Assembly (NCBI RefSeq): GCF_026151205.1
Contig: NC_087076.1
Location: 23,368,828-23,432,827 of the forward strand
Reading direction: 5' to 3'
DNA from: Bolinopsis microptera
Taxonomy: Eukaryota > Ctenophora > Tentaculata > Lobata > Bolinopsidae
DNA: 64,000 bases
Shown: positions 34,127-49,014 of the stretch, piece after piece
How positions within the stretch are numbered: the first letter of the stretch is position 1
How the letters are laid out: every line of letters begins with the position of its first letter
The notes under the pieces: generated by a model
Told to the model about the DNA's origin: nothing
Seen by the model: the letters and a program-made list of their open reading frames with translations, nothing else
The model's database searches: none
Made by a program: the position numbers and the translations under genes

Positions 34127-35379
34127 TTGCAATGATACAGTTTGGATTTGCAAATTTACTCGTCTAATTTATGCTGAAGTAGCGCACGCTGCTTCCCTTT
34201 GATCTCACCAGAAAAACTATGTCTTGGTCCATGGCTCTAGTAAATTTCCGACCTTTCTTCCTACATTCAATTATCAAGAGCACGTATAAAAAAGCTCGTA
34301 CTGAATACCCAGCATTTGCAATACACCTGGGACGTGAAATTGAGTGGCTCCCCACTAAATAGCTGGGCTTGAACCAGACTTAGTCATTCAGCATCCCACC
34401 CTTGCAACAACTAATTACAATAAGCGCTAATTATTACCTGTTTCAAAGCATCCTGTCATGGAAGTTCCACTGACTGCCGTGTGAAATCTTTGGATCTATT
34501 TTTTTGATCTATTTTTATTATTGATATGAGTTTTATTTCCTTTATATTCCTCGCAGAATTTCATGTCCGCCTGACAAACCTGGCACCATCAATATCCTAC
34601 TCTAGACAACCCCAGCACTCATCATGCTTGTTGAATTCAAAACTAGTTGACCAGGCTACGTTACTGTTTCACTGGTCATACTGGAACCCTTGGGACATGC
34701 ACAAGACAATTAGCATGTTTGGTCCTGCAGAGTGGGGTTCCTTGTCTTGGATCGGTGTTTTGATCCGTCTTTTCTTAAAATTTTCCATTTGGTCAACTTA
34801 GAATCACCTTTTAAATTTTAATCGACACCACTGGGTCCTCCTAGTTAAATTTAGCTCATGGCACGACTATCGAACGTAACAGTTAAATAGGTGTGACCTA
34901 CTATTATATTCTTATAATTATATCATATGAATCGATGCACTTGATAATAAATAAAATACTTTGTTTTTAACTAAAAATACTTTGTTTTACTAAAAAGAGG
35001 CAAGCGGTGGGTCTGCATTTCATTAACATTTGAAATGTTTGGGATTGTGCTTTGACATTACCTAGCTTGATAGTTCCTTGTTTGCTCCTTCTCACGTATT
35101 TTTCTTCCTGTATCGACGTTCATGAAGCTTGAATAAAGCGCCGTGCAAAGCGCTAGTGACTGGCGTGCCATGTAAATATTAAGTAAAACTATAAAAAGAA
35201 AATCACGAAAAACAACTTTTTTTATCGAGGTAGACCGTGCATTTTGATGTTATATTAAATTATTATTTTCGCACTTGTTTTTCGAACGCTTAATGGATGA
35301 GATATGGGGACTGACAATTTTGGTATAGGGTTGGAGGACTTCGCCGCCTCGTCGCGCATGCGGTACTAGCTTCTTGCTT

Positions 35380-35480
35380 CGCATCTTCGATGCGCGTCAT
35401 CGTCGTCGTCGTCATCGTCTCGTCGTCGATCGTTGCTCGGCTTCGCTGAGCAACGTTCTGGACGGATTGACATTGTCATT
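35380..35480. repeat. Three-hairpin CpG cluster, copy 2
   Basis: Hairpin 1 is perfect here (cgcatcttcgatgcg, 35,380-35,394). Hairpin 2 (gttgctcggcttcgctgagcaac, counted from 35,432 to 35,454) shows two base differences that still pair across the stem. Hairpin 3 begins near 35,465. The cgt/gtc run between 1 and 2 is longest in this copy. Confidence 0.6.
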
Positions 35481-37634
35481 CTTAGGTTTAGCGCGCAAAA
35501 TCTTAAACAGTGTATAACTTTATCATTTTTCTTTAACCAGCAGTGATTTACCGCGCCAGATTAATGAATGGCGCCGCGCTATATCGTAAACTTGCAGTCA
35601 TTTATATCTTATATTTTAGTTTTTGTATCTCTTATACGTAACGCGAAATAAGTTGTATCACAACTCCCGGTTTTGGACCCCAATGTTAACCTTGCAGCTA
35701 ACTGTGCCAGCCCAATATACTCTAGAAGTATTGATCACACCTATTTTATGAACAAGCGATCCATAATTATATAATCAGATACTCATCAACAGCAGCAGTT
35801 TTCCGTCCGTGTGATGTGTTGTCCTTCTCATTTCTGTGTCCCGTCAGTTGTGTTTGTGTATTGTATTGTAGTAGTGTTTTATTATTTAATCGAAACGTAA
35901 CTCAATAGTTTATTATAACAAACACAAATCTATTTTAAATAATTGATTAATATCGATATATACCAACAACCAATATATTAATTATTCTTTATAACCTTTT
36001 ATATATGTGTTTAACGATCGATGGCATATCTAATTTCGATAATGAACTTCATATTATTAGTGCCGCGTGATGATAAATATTTTGGGATTCAATCCTCCCA
36101 TGTGGCGCTAACATACTTTTGCTGCATGGCCGGTTTTAGTTGAGTTTGTGCTCCAAAAGTGGTAAATTCGGGTGCTAGTAAGCTATTGCAGGCAACTGGT
36201 CCTTTGCAATAATAAAACAAAAGTTAATAAAAACAAAGTTAAATTTAATTACCATTTATTCATTCAATAACAATATCATAAATTCTATATTGGAATACAC
36301 AATGCAGAATGGATGTCTTAATAATATAATTTTGTTGGTCGCTAATTATCTATTTACTTTCAAAGTTGAAATTTAGTTAAGTTGAAATGCCACCACTTCA
36401 TAGTAGGGTAATATATTAATTCTTAAAAATTTTAATTGAGAAGATTTCTCTTTGACTTAAAATTTTAAATTTAGAAAAGATATCTTATTTTTAAATTGTT
36501 GGTTACAGTTCTATGGACAGTACTGGCATGATTCAATTTTATTGTGGCTGGTAAAAGGACCCAGTTGCCTGTAAGGGCTCTTTACGAACACCTGGGGACC
36601 ACAATGTGCATGGGATCCAGGCAGTTGTTTTATGTGAGAGCAATTTATTTTATTCGGAAGCTATGGTTACGTTGGTATAGCTGGTGGTCATGTTTTAAAG
36701 GTCAGTTTATTCTTTGTGTGCTAATTATCCATCCTGAGCTTAGTGATGTTGAGTAAATCATGCCCTTCTACAATATATCACGTTTAATTATTAATTTGTT
36801 TTTACCACAGAAACTGTGGCACTAGGTCAGAATTTATAAATTGTACTCTCATTGACTCATTGATAGTTAAAGCGTTTTTTTCCCCAGCACTATACACAAC
36901 AAAAAAACCTGTCGGCCCACCTCGAGGGAAACACGTCGCAGAACGAGGAACCATTTGTGTCCTCTTTTCTTTGCGATCGTGTGTATTTCTATATACATTG
37001 ACTTAATGCAGGTTGTAAAAATTTTCTGAATCATTAAAGTCGTTTGATTAGTATGGGTGTCAATGTAATGTCCATGTAATCATATAATTGGATCCCCGGT
37101 GGGGCCAAAAACACTGATCCCAAAGGGCTAAGGCAACCTTTCAGTGTTTCAACCATACGATGTAAGGAGATTGAACACATACTCAGCCTACCAAAACTCC
37201 ACCCATGGGAAGAGACGTCGTGAGCCTCAAAATATCTAGCATATCCCCAGTCATAGCATACACTATACACAATTACATACGATAAAACAAAACAATGTAT
37301 AATGCCATTATTCATTTAAAATAGAAAATATATACTGCTATCTATTTTTCAAAAAATTGAAGAATAAACCTGAAGAGAGGAGAAGGAGAGTGGGGTTTGG
37401 TGAGGTAGTGTAGGGAAAACAAACAGGATCCTGTGCGCAGGATTTTCAAAATTTGTTGTTGATGATTCGTTTTTTGTGTCTCTTAGATTAATATAGGTCT
37501 GATACTTGTCATTGGTTTTTGCAATAACACCATGGTTTACTCATATGATTATGTTTACTAAATCCAACCTATTTCAATGTAATTCATTTGCTTCAAGTTG
37601 TTGTAATGCACAAAGCTGTCGGTCATTATTTAGA

Positions 37635-40600
37635 TTGTAGTTCTAACAAAGATTTCTTAAGAGTATTCTTGTGAATATATTATGGGAGTGGAGAAGTCTA
37701 TTTCCTTGTTGACTTACGGCAGTGATTCCATAATACTAAGTTGATTGATAGAGGATAGTGAGGATGGAGTGGGTGGGATGAAGTAGTGGTTCGTCATGAG
37801 TGAAATGTTGAATAAAGGAGAACTTGAGACTGTGGATTGGAAACTTATTAATTTTAAACAGTTACAGTAATACAGTGAATTATGAAGATTGTGACAGTCA
37901 GGAATGTTATATCGTTAAGATTGGTTTTAATGTGTGCTAGTTCAAAGAAATCTTTGCCTACATCTGCTTGATAACTTTACCGGTTCTTACGTCCCTGTGA
38001 TAGGCCTTACTATGGCACATGTTTTGAACTTATTGAAGTAGCATCCATTATCACCAAAGAGAATTCTTATGCATTGCTTTTGTGTTTTAAATATGGCTTC
38101 TAGATTTTTATTTGATACACTCCCCAACTGATATTCAAAACATAGGGTGATGATTCAAAAAGGTGTGGTACAGGTTCCTTATATAGTTTTTAGGTACACA
38201 GCGTCTAATTCCACATAGGTCTACCTATCCTCACATTTCAATTTACGTTTAAACGCTCTTAAGTGAGCATCCCAGTTTCAGTTTTTTGGTCAATAATGAC
38301 TCCAAGAAAACTTAGTTTCCTCACCCTTTTAATTACTATATTTTTTAGTGTCCGTTCTAATTCATTGGGTGTTTGAATCTGGTTCATTTTTACAGTGGTT
38401 AAAGTGGATTAACAAAATTTCTTTATGTTGATATGCTGCCAGTTACTCTTCATATATGATGTAACAAAGTTTATGAAATTTTATTAGCTCTTGGCAGTAA
38501 AGTGTTTTTATTACATTTATCTACAAAATTATCGTTGGTGTTCATCGGCCTAAAAGTATATACTTACCTAGGTCTGATTTATCGGTATATTCATTGATGT
38601 AGATAATGAAAAGCAAGGGGACCTAATATGTTCCCCTGAGGAAACAACAAATATACAGACAGTTTTTCGGATTCTTCTCCCAAGTACTGAACATATTGCT
38701 GTCTATAGAAAGGTAATGGCTATCAATTTATTTGCAGTCCCCCCGAATTCCATAATCCATTCAGTTTTGTAGCAGTTTATCATGACAGATTGTGTCAAAA
38801 TGCTTTACTTAAATCATTGAAGAGGACTAGTACGTGAATTTTTATCTCTAAAGATTTTTCATTGTAAGTCGACAGAGAAGGTGAGTGAATGGCTTGTCGG
38901 TGATTTTTCTAAAGCCATAGTGTTTCATATATTTAATCCTTGCGATCTGAAAGGAAACTGTAAAGCCTGGAGAATATGATTTTTTCAAAGTATTTTACGT
39001 TATTGCTTAAGGTTGGGGTGGAGAAATAGGCCGTATTTTCTGAAGAAGCTAGCTTTTTCTTTCTTATTTTTGGACTTATTTTTACTACTTTTAGGTCGCT
39101 GGTGAAATACGTCCCTGTTGCATACATTCGTTGTACAATACCGTAGTTACTTTGTGGTAATTTTGCATGATACTGCCTTTACTATTTGTTACTGGTATAT
39201 TGTCGCTAGCCTTGCCATTCTTATGTTCCGATATGTTATTAGCACCTCCTCAGGTGAGCGTATGGTAGATATATATTAGCTGTAGTCGATTTAAGGTAAG
39301 AAGTAAAGAAACTTGGAAGCTGATTTATTTTGTATCTCTCCTAGGTCATGTGTAGGCTGCATTAATGTTGATGCTAGGGTTACACAATTACTTATTGAAT
39401 CATTTGATTTAAAACTTGCGCTCTGTTATCTTTTCTTCGTCTATGGTAATAAATATAGGTTCTGATATCACGTTTATGTTTGGCCACGAATTATATTTAT
39501 CAGTTCCCAGTTTTCTTGGTAGAATTTCCCTGATGTTATTCAAGTAACTTGTCAGAATAATATTCAGATACAGCTTTTTTACGAACTTTTTAGAGCATTT
39601 CTATATTCTTTGTAGTATCCATAACGGTTTCTTTTATTACAGAAGATAGGAACACAGGCTTGTGCCCCCTTTTGTGTCAGTTTCGCCTTGTTTACACTTA
39701 AACTTTCCTGACTTTCGCCCAGTCTTCATACAGCGCTTGGCAGTGGTTTATGAGGCTATATACGCCAGTAATCCATGGTTGTTCTGGATAGTGCGCTTAG
39801 TGGTTGTTGGTACAGCTTAGTTTGCAGGTTTCGTCTATGCTGTTTTTTTAAGATATATGAAAGTTAGTAAAATTCTATTAAATTGGTTCATTGTTCTAGT
39901 TTGTTCACCAAAGACTTCTAGCATAAATTTCATCAGTGTTGATTTACAATTGTCATAATATTGAGTGTGTTGTGAAATATGTTTGGTCTTGCTAATTTCC
40001 CAGTCAAATATGGTAAATATAGGGAGGTGAGAGATTATGTGATCAGTTATGACTCCAGAGGCAGTAACAGAGTCTTAGGTCATTTGTAATGATGGTTGTC
40101 GATGCACGAGGCATTTTCATCCAGGCTTTTCATGAGTTGCTATTTGAATATCAATGGATAGAAGCCTCTACAAATAGGAGACTTCTTCATACTTTTGGTT
40201 TTTTTTTTGTATGCTATATGCTACTGTTGTTACTATGGTGATTATGTTAATATCACCTGCTATGTGTGTAAGTTTGGGGCTTTATCAAGTATTGACGACT
40301 GTTCTTGGTGAGTTGCTCAGAATTGCACCACTTGGAGGCGGTATATTAACTCCTATTGTGTTGATGTCCTTAGACTTCCCTATAGTTACAAGTGGGTTTA
40401 TAGTTTTCTGTTACTTGTGTAAGGTTGTTATTTTGACTGCTTGAAGGGTTCAGGACTTATAGAGTACTCCTGAGCCTTTACTTTTCGATCACGAAGGTAT
40501 CTGATGGATGCTCTCTTTAGCCTGTGAGTTGTACAAGTTTTTCATTTCAGGGGCTACATTCGTTTCTGCAAGGACCAATTACAGAGAATTTGTTAGTTAA

Positions 40601-40725
40601 CCTAGCTATTTCATTGCAAGGAGTCATAGTTGATTTGTTGCCTATCAGATTTGAAATATTAGTGAGTTTTGCACTTGTTATTCGTTAGCAAAGGTGCGGT
40701 TTTATGTCTTTTAACAGAATATGGT
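37635..40725 (-). mobile_element. LINE ORF2, copy 3
   Basis: Copy 3 of the element. The GSVLGPLLF region lies near 38,610-38,650 and the catalytic FADD equivalent near 38,545. The block YATGT followed by DLKVVKISP keeps frame near 39,060-39,127. A T10 run at about 40,198 disrupts the endonuclease part. Confidence 0.91.
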
Positions 40726-41559
40726 CACAGCTTTCAAGTAATAGAGATTTTTACGTTATTACTTCATCTGCATCAGCTGTTGTCTTCATTGTCCATCATT
40801 CAGTAGCTTAATTGCGGTTATAACGGTTTAATGCTAGGTGGATTACTATTATGGCAAGTACAACGTAACTTTTTATTTTGTTTGTCACTGGTGTTAATAT
40901 CATCTAGAGGGATTGGACAATTGCAGTGGTTGCATTAATTATAGATTGTCCTAAGTAAAATACTTTTTAAACAGTGGGCACAGACCTCTTTTTTATGAAC
41001 ATTCATGTTGGAGGAGTGTTGATAGCCTTCAAACATGAGGCGGTCCTCCGGCGCATGAGTATAAATAGTGTTGAACCTCCTTACCGTCCCTCCTCCCCCT
41101 CTTCCTCTATCGTCCTCATGCATCCTAACAAGGACAGTTATTACGATTAAGTAGAAGTTTGGCCACTCCTTCCAATTGAGGTGACAGGTAATTCGTTCGG
41201 CCATTTCTGTCAAACTCCCTGGACAAGGTTAGGCAAAGTAAGCAGTGTTATTGTCAAGGAAGCATTCATTGCCTCTCATCGTATCTGGACTCCAAAAGTT
41301 TTTTGGGGAGTAGCTGACGACGAATAAGTTCTATAAAGTATAGAACTTTCTATTTAAACAGCAATTTCGGTTGTAAAAGGGACAAAGAAGAAATACTTGG
41401 GGCATGTTGGATTGGCCTCTTGATTTTGCTCATTACTTGCATTCTAGATGACTAATTATAGCAAATAATTTCACGCTGAGATTTATACAGATGGTCTTCT
41501 ATACATCATTTAGTACCACCATATAAAACTATGTTCTTGTATCCTCAGCATGATATGGG

Positions 41560-42260
41560 TTATGTATCTATTGTAGGAGCCAAACCATTCCGACCAGGCA
41601 GCCACTCCCAAAGCTCCTTTGTGATCCTCTCATATTTCATACCTGCTCCATTTGAATCAGAGATAGATACATGTACTGGCACGATTTCCTTTCCATCTAT
41701 TTGATCGGAGGTGAAACTATATCGTACTGTGCACAGTGACTGACCCTTTGGATAGAGTGCTTGTAGTGAGCCTGACTCCTTCTGGTCATCTGTAACTGAA
41801 TCTTGGAGTACACTTGTGCGTGTGAACTGGTTTGTCTTTTCAGAGAAAGGGACTTTTGCTTTCACCTCCCAATGGAAGAGTCAATATGCTAGTCTCTGGA
41901 TGTATCACCGGTTCATTGTCTGAATGTTCAGGCAGATAACCTCGCACTTCTCATTGCGGTTGTATAACACGCTGTTCATTACAGGGTTTCTTATGCTACA
42001 GATAATCCTCATGATTTTCAGGACAAGGTGTAGCAATTTTATCAGGGATCTCCACGGTTTTCTTAGTTCTCATCTCTGGATCGCTATACTTGTACCTCTC
42101 TCCAAAAGAACATACTGAATGCTTTCTACCTGACTGAACTGAAGAGATTCGCCGTCATTGGTGAAGGTCTGATTTCAGCATACTGTCGATGAATTCTTCC
42201 ACGGTGTCTACACTGGTTTTTCCTATGTTTGAGTGAAATAATTTTTCGTGTGCACATACA
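41560..42260 (-). CDS. Unidentified coding-like segment upstream of LINE, copy 3
   Basis: The best copy for the C-terminal half. One frame runs from about 41,865 to 41,560 and includes FTRTSVLQDSVTDDQKESGS, YPKGQSLC, YSFTSDQIDGKE and SDSNGAGMKYERITKELWEW. No known domain comes to mind. Confidence 0.42.
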
Positions 42261-43089
42261 GAATGTTGGTTATTAATTTAATATATATGTAGACAAGCTC
42301 TTGCTCGGATGCTCCTGGAAGAATCAAGTTTCTTTTTGCGGGGCACCTACCTAAAGCCTAAATGAGATATTAATAATCATATTCCTTGAGTAATATTCAG
42401 GAAATCGAATTACCAATCTCAAATAATATGATATATATGAGTTGTAATCCTATTTACTATGCAAAATTCCCAACCTCATAGGTTAATTTTATGATTTCAA
42501 ATTCCATATCTTCATTAAACCTCAATACATAGTTCAATATAATAGCCCAAGCTAATATTAATTAACTTCTTATATACTCTTTTTTTTTTGTTTTTTTTAA
42601 CACTGGTTTTTCATACTACATAATTAATTAAACATTTGAATATCTGTTGACGCAGAGAATATAATTTCTAAGCCTAATGCATGTGAAATAATTTAGATGA
42701 AATATGATTGCCTAATGGTGTGTATCTTTGCAATGTCTTGTAATAAAGTCGGTATCAAGAGTTATGGTAACTAATATTGAAGAAAAAACAGGACAGTTGT
42801 CGTCTGTGGTAAAATAAAAAAAATATCTAGAATATAAAGTAGAATATAAAATAAAATTCAGTTCAATGTGTCGTCAAATAATACTGTACAATTATCAAAT
42901 GTTAAAACTAGGGTGATACTGTTCACCAAATTAATATATAAATAAGTTGATAAGTTTAATATTTAAATGTGGTCTATAAAACTACCACTAGTATAATAGG
43001 TCATATATAATTAGAAGTGGTTTAATAGGTGGTCTTTGATAGAAGGGGCTTATCATTTAATGCAGAACCAGAAGATGGCTAGATCATGA

Positions 43090-45077
43090 GGAATTGTCGT
43101 CGGTGGGGGAAAGATAGTAGATCGCTCGTTACGGTTATCTCCTCCAGCATCGCGAACACTGTTTCTGGATTTAAAGTATTATTTAGTTTAATCAAGATTT
43201 AAATGCATATTTCAGGCAAGTTCTCATACAAAACTGTAAGTTTGAACTTGGTGAGTGTTATAAGGTGGACCTCATGTTATAATTTTACGCATCAGTGGAT
43301 GTTGTGATGGTTTTAACCTGTATAGAAAAACAAAGATCCGCTTTAGTGCAGTTCTCCCTGCCGCAAGGCATCGTTACTGCTGTCCCTTCAATGTGCGATA
43401 GACAGTCCTGGGAAGAATAGCCGGGTGACGCCAATGGAATGTCGAGAAATGGGATGTTATTGTTTATGAAAGTAGATATTACATGCAACTATCCGAGTTA
43501 TTTACATATATTATGCGAGACGTTAATATGTATGTATATTCCGTGCATTTTACTGTCACAACGGCATCAACTTTAACGCAACTTTCCGCAAAAACCGTAA
43601 AGATATACAACTGAAACTTTTTTGACTGGGTCAAATGCTTTTTATGGCTTCATAATCGCATGAAAAAATTAATAATTGGCCTAGGAATAAATAATTTTAG
43701 TGCCACAATTTGGGCTCCCAAGTGGTGTCAAAAACGCGAATTAAATAGGTAATTAATCATTTTAGTCTCTCGAGTCTTAAAAACCACTTTAGGGTTTAGG
43801 ACGGGTTCCTGCTAGATATACATCTTGACAAACCAGAAAAAGACTGACATCAATTCTTTGGACACAGGTAGGTAGACTCTAATAAACTTTTTCCCTGTTT
43901 GCAAGCTGCTCAATGTTGTATCCAGGACAGGGGTCGTTACTTAAACTTCAACACTCTGGCAAACCTGGCATGAAAGCGTCTTATTTGGATTAAGTACGGC
44001 CAGGAATCCAATGTTGAAATACAAAGATACAAAGTTTGGCTAACATAATACTAGTTTTACGAAATACAAAGCGGAGATTTACATCTTTAAAAATTTGTTA
44101 AGTTTTTAAACTACATCCTGTCCCAGGACATTGCCGACTGCTATATCAGGGTTTCACCGTATCATTGTATCTCTGAGTCTTGTAACTGTTAACCTTGTGT
44201 TTTGCTCCCGACACGTAGAGTACTGTGGGGTTATCTGCCACTGTTACCTGTGTCAGTATACATACACATGATTATATTGTTATTCAGGTATAACCTCTCA
44301 GATGATTATATTGTATTGATTAACCTTCTTATTAAACATCATATCTGCATTATAATCAATTTGTAATCATTTATTATTTTGATAATCGGAATAATTTACT
44401 CTGTCATGGATTTTCCTTATCCATGTGCTAGAAAGTATGTAAAATATCTTTTTCTTGTAGATTTAAACAAATAATCAAGGCTGTAACTCATCTCAACTGG
44501 AAATGGATTGAGAAATCTGTTTTCATCAAATCACGAGAACTATCATTCTGAAGTAAAATAAAGATTTAATTCACAACAAACATGTAATCGACCTGTTCTC
44601 CCAATCTCAAACATCGAGCGATACAAATGGTTAACAGCTGAGAGGATTGTTCCAGAGTTGCGCTCAGAGTGCGCGCTACAATCTGCAGTGCTGACTATCG
44701 GTCGCTCCCATGCCGGTCCGATAGTATAACTCACACAAGTTCATATCGGATATTGATACAACTGCTTCCGAAAGAAGAGGATTACGTTGTTAGAGCTGCA
44801 GTTTTTCCTTACAAAACAACACAATACAAGTTCAGTGATGGCTCGGTGAAAGTCCAGAGATTGTGTATGGTTAAGTTTTCATAACAGCAACTTAATCGAT
44901 AGCCTGTTTGGACTAGTTTGAGGATATGAGTCTCGGTGATGTTGCGCCGGTGTGAGTGGTAAGAAACCGTGGAACCGTGGGAGCAAGTAGGTGCGTCGGG
45001 GTTGGACAATACTTCACCATCCCGCACAATCCATACTCCTATCTTGTATGCACTTCCTTCAAAGATTGTGATAACAT
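43090..45077 (-). CDS. OSGEP: OSGEP/Kae1 homologue, copy 3
   Basis: Exons at about: E1 45,077-44,915; E2 44,770-44,590; E3 44,250-44,113; E4 43,965-43,826; E5 43,408-43,318; E6 43,168-43,118. E5 keeps the frame LSHIEGTAV and, after a break, NCTKADLCFSIQ. The HxxxH region here reads ccatttgt instead of ccaatgt, which would allow His, so this residue differs between copies. The C-terminal block is missing as in copies 1 and 2. Confidence 0.87.
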
Positions 45078-45289
45078 TGTTTCAGCTTAATTCTATAAAG
45101 ATGGAAATAATTGTGATGATGTGCTTCACTATCGTTCAATTTATACAGTATATAAAATCAAATTGATGAGAACCGTAAATTAGGCAGTAAAATACCATAC
45201 TTAGATCAATTATACGGTAAATAGAAATTAGGTAAATAAAAAGTATCCGGTAGTCCAATTATTCTCTTAAAACGTTCACAAATGTAAGC

Positions 45290-46533
45290 TAAGCTAAGTC
45301 GCTGAAAAAATCAGCAGTCTCGTTAGGACTTAATTTCCTTACGAACTATTATGTTTTAATTTCTTTTTCTTAGGTTGCTCATTTCTGACGATCTGACTCA
45401 TCATATCATTATCTCTGAATCCACTATCCTTATCACTGTCTCAACAGAAGATTCTTAAATATCCTATCCAGTTTCTCAAACGGACCCGCCCGACAAAATA
45501 ATCATGTCTATTGACAAGTTTCCTCTTCATCATGCGACAAAACAAAAGGCCTCTATGAGTTATCAGAGTGATCCCCTAGTTGTGGGTCAGGGGTTTGTGT
45601 GAAAGAGGGAGGTAGCTGGATAACACCGTCCATACATCCTAAAACTAGAATTTCCTCAGGAATACACAACACAGTATCAAGCTACACTTCTCCTGAACGG
45701 GTATCCTGTTGATTTATACCCCCAGTGTCCACGTAAATTTTGTTCAACACCCCCTCTCCGTCTCCCTCGCACACAACTTTACTGTTGGTTATGCACCACG
45801 TAACATGTTACAGCTCATGTACACATTCGGTCAGATACGTGCTATGAGATGCGTTGTCGTGGTTCAGACAGACGTGCGACCTTCTCCAGATTTGTAAGAC
45901 TACCAGGGTGGATCCTGTGGATCGACTGAAGAAGGGGAGATGAGTTTGTCGTGCTCTGGTTTATGCATCACGATGGGTTCTTCTTTTCTCAGATCCCCAC
46001 ATTTTATACTCTGTAAATTGGAAAAGCATTAGGTAAAGTTTGTTAAATGCCAAAAGGCTATAATTAGGATAAGATTGAATGAATTTTGAACTTTTTGAGG
46101 AGCTCAGCATGATATTCAGAATTATTATCAACCTCACAAAAAACTTTCATAATAATAACTGTAGCTTAAAAAACTAATGAAGTAAAACAAACTTCCCCTT
46201 CGTTCATCACCAGTAGCGAATATCCTTCCCATCCCGACTTCACACAGTTCATACAGCGGATTATCGTGTGCATTTGATACCTATGCTGTAATTTCCTAGT
46301 CTCAATATCACACACACAAAATGATTTGTCACTTGAAATGGACAGGTGTGAAGTGCTCTGAAAACAAAATACGCCGACAGATTCCGCGTGCGTAGAACAG
46401 TATCTATTTGGAGATATCATCTTGCAGGGACAGAGGAAGACGGATTCTCACCTCCGATGGTGCTGACTGCTGTGAGGTCATGGGTCGGATGGGGAGATGA
46501 TGTCGAAGGGAAGGCTGTATAGTTTGTCGACAT
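45290..46533 (-). CDS. WDR55: WDR55 homologue, copy 3
   Basis: Exon 1 about 46,533-46,195, exon 2 about 46,010-45,290. This copy preserves the ATG reading MSTN (46,533 downward) and the long exon 1 frame SSDKSFCVCDIETRKLQHRY. The donor is damaged (acttcccc for acttacccc). Confidence 0.86.
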
Positions 46534-47068
46534 CTTTTGGGCTTCTTCTATTGTGCTTTGTGTTTATTAATAACTTTGTTGTCTACACTCTAAGCATGCT
46601 ATCTGTAGATCATCATTATAATAACGGTCCGGGTCCGGGATATAAGACTGGTATCGTGTTATGCACTCAAATAGCAAAACATTTGCCAAAAGTTAATGAT
46701 AAGATTCTATTTTTGCCTTCAATAAAACACAGGTAAATTACATCTGTTCGTATCGTTTAACATTAGAAAATCAGTTCGTAATTTAAAACTCACAATAAAT
46801 AAGAAATATGCTGTTGGTAGACGTTTTAAGTCAAATAATATTTGTCAACTGTAAGTCCGTAGTAGTTGTGTCAAAAAACAGTAGCTGTTTGAGAATTTGT
46901 AGCAAAATAAAATCTGTTTAATTCAAGAGTTATAATACTTTATATCCCATATCATAGTGTATTCTTGTAATCCCGTACATTTCTAGTTGACTGTACTTTA
47001 TTGAAATACTTTTTCAGTATTTTAAGATTAAATCGTAGTCGAACTTCAGAAACTCAGAAACTCATGAT

Positions 47069-48277
47069 CAATCTTTTGAATCCTCATCCTGTCCGGAGGA
47101 TGTAGTCTCCTCTTTTTTCTTCTTTTTATTTTTCTTTTCTGAAACTCCTCATTTTCTACATGATCTTATTCTTTCTCCTCGCTGGATTGATCTGAATTTT
47201 TCCGTTCTCTTTTGCACTTCTTCCTTCTTCCTTTTCTTTTTCTTTTGGGAGTCTTCATCACTGCCACCCCACTTTTATCTTCACTACATAATGGCTTTCA
47301 TTGAGCATATCCTCAACTCTTTTGGTGTGCCTCCTCATTCCTGGTCATCGTGCTGAGGAATTATTTTAATATTTAATTATTAATTTAAATTGGCCTCATG
47401 CTAGCATGAAATATTTACCACTTACTTGCATTGTGTAGGTCTGTAGAGCATTAGAATCGGGCGTTGTCTTGCCACAGGCTATCCGAATTTAGAAGCTGCT
47501 TTCATCATTATCAATTATTAATTTGATATTTGTAAATAACATCACAATTTTTATGCTTGATTGGTTTTTCAATAATAAATGTGTATGCTGAATCAAAAAG
47601 AATACTGATCGTTCATTTATGATTGGCAATCAGGTCGTTCAATTTTAATCGACTCTTCTAAAAACTAGCAATACACGTAGAACCACGAAGGATCTCTAGG
47701 CTCAAAGCAATTTCATACCTTCTTGCCGCATCTTGTGGTACATTGGATCCTCGTGCTTTTCGAAACTGTTCGTTCGAAGGTTCCTTTAGAGTAAAGTTCA
47801 CTCTTTATCTCCTGTTCGGTGACCATAATGTTTGGCTTCGCCAACATTGAATACTTTTACCTCCTTCCTAGTGGATCACAGCCCTTTTGTTGGGGCAGAC
47901 TTCAGATATTCTCGCACCTGCACGAAATTCATACATTATGTGCCCCATAACTTATTTCCCTCGAAAACATTTTACTCGAAATTAATAGTACCAGCATAGC
48001 CACGAATATAAATTAATCACAAAAGAGGACGTATTTAAACGTTTTTAAATAACTTGTACACCTTGTATGTATATAAACAACTTGTACACGTTCTTTCCTC
48101 GCTGTTCTCCGGCAGGGCGGAACATCAGCCTCGGGTTCTGCTCAGATCTGCCTCCGTGACCATCTTCTAATTGGATCCTTTGTTAGAACTAAGTCCAGTT
48201 GTTTTACTTGTTGCTCTTTTCTCGGAAGTTTTGGAGCAGGCGATCTCGAGTTGGGGGGATACTGAACCCTTCGACCA
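47069..48277 (-). CDS. RP9: RP9/PAP-1 homologue, copy 3
   Basis: Exon 1 about 48,277-48,096 (ATG as MVEGF after correcting small indels), exon 2 about 47,916-47,718, last exon about 47,351-47,069. It reads the same protein as copies 1 and 2. Private indels break the lysine-rich tail. Confidence 0.87.
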
Positions 48278-49014
48278 TTTCTGCTACAGGTTGGGATATT
48301 GTATAAAATGGATATTTTAGTAAGGTGTTAGAGTCTGTAGGAAGATGATTTAAACAATCAGTGAACGAAACTTAGAGCTTTCATTTATAGAATGAATGTG
48401 CAAAATAAACAAGCTTTGATTAATCTCGATTTTTGCCAACTTTATGTAGTCAGTTTTAAACTCGATTCTGATCTTGAAATCAGCGAAATAAATAAATGAA
48501 TAAAAATTAAGAGCTTAGTTGGTCATACGTTATACTAACCATCCACAAATACTTACTTATACGGTTACCCAAATCATCATTGTACGTAGTCAGGTTAGTA
48601 GCATGTTCTTGAAAAATAATTGTATTATCATCAACTCGAATAAATTTTTTTGAATCCACGTCGAGAATATATCTAAAAAGTCTAGGGGTCTAGGTGAAAT
48701 TTCTGATAGTTAAATATTAAATCCCTAAAACAGACCGAATTGAGCTAAAGGCAACATAAGACATCTGAAACTACTTAAATGTTATTAATCTAACTTCCCA
48801 TATAATTATTAAACATAATATTCGTTATGAATAGATAAAATTATGATTATCAGAAACTGTCAGACAAAACTATTGTTAATGTTAGATGAAATTTAGTAGG
48901 GAATTTAAAATAAAATACAGCTATACTGGTTGCAATTTTTTTATGAATTAACGGAATTGATATCAGTCTGTGGAGACAGATAATTTTAACCCATTTAACA
49001 CCAAATTAATTGTT

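Larger units (their letters stand above)
17989..35812. repeat. Tandem unit, copy 2
   Basis: Second complete copy, same orientation. It is alignable end to end with copy 1 apart from dense small indels. It carries a private insertion of about 60 bases of low complexity at about 21,126-21,185, inside the reverse-transcriptase region, where copies 1, 3 and 4 read through. Unit boundaries are arbitrary: I see no flanking direct repeat or terminal structure that defines a natural end. Confidence 0.95.
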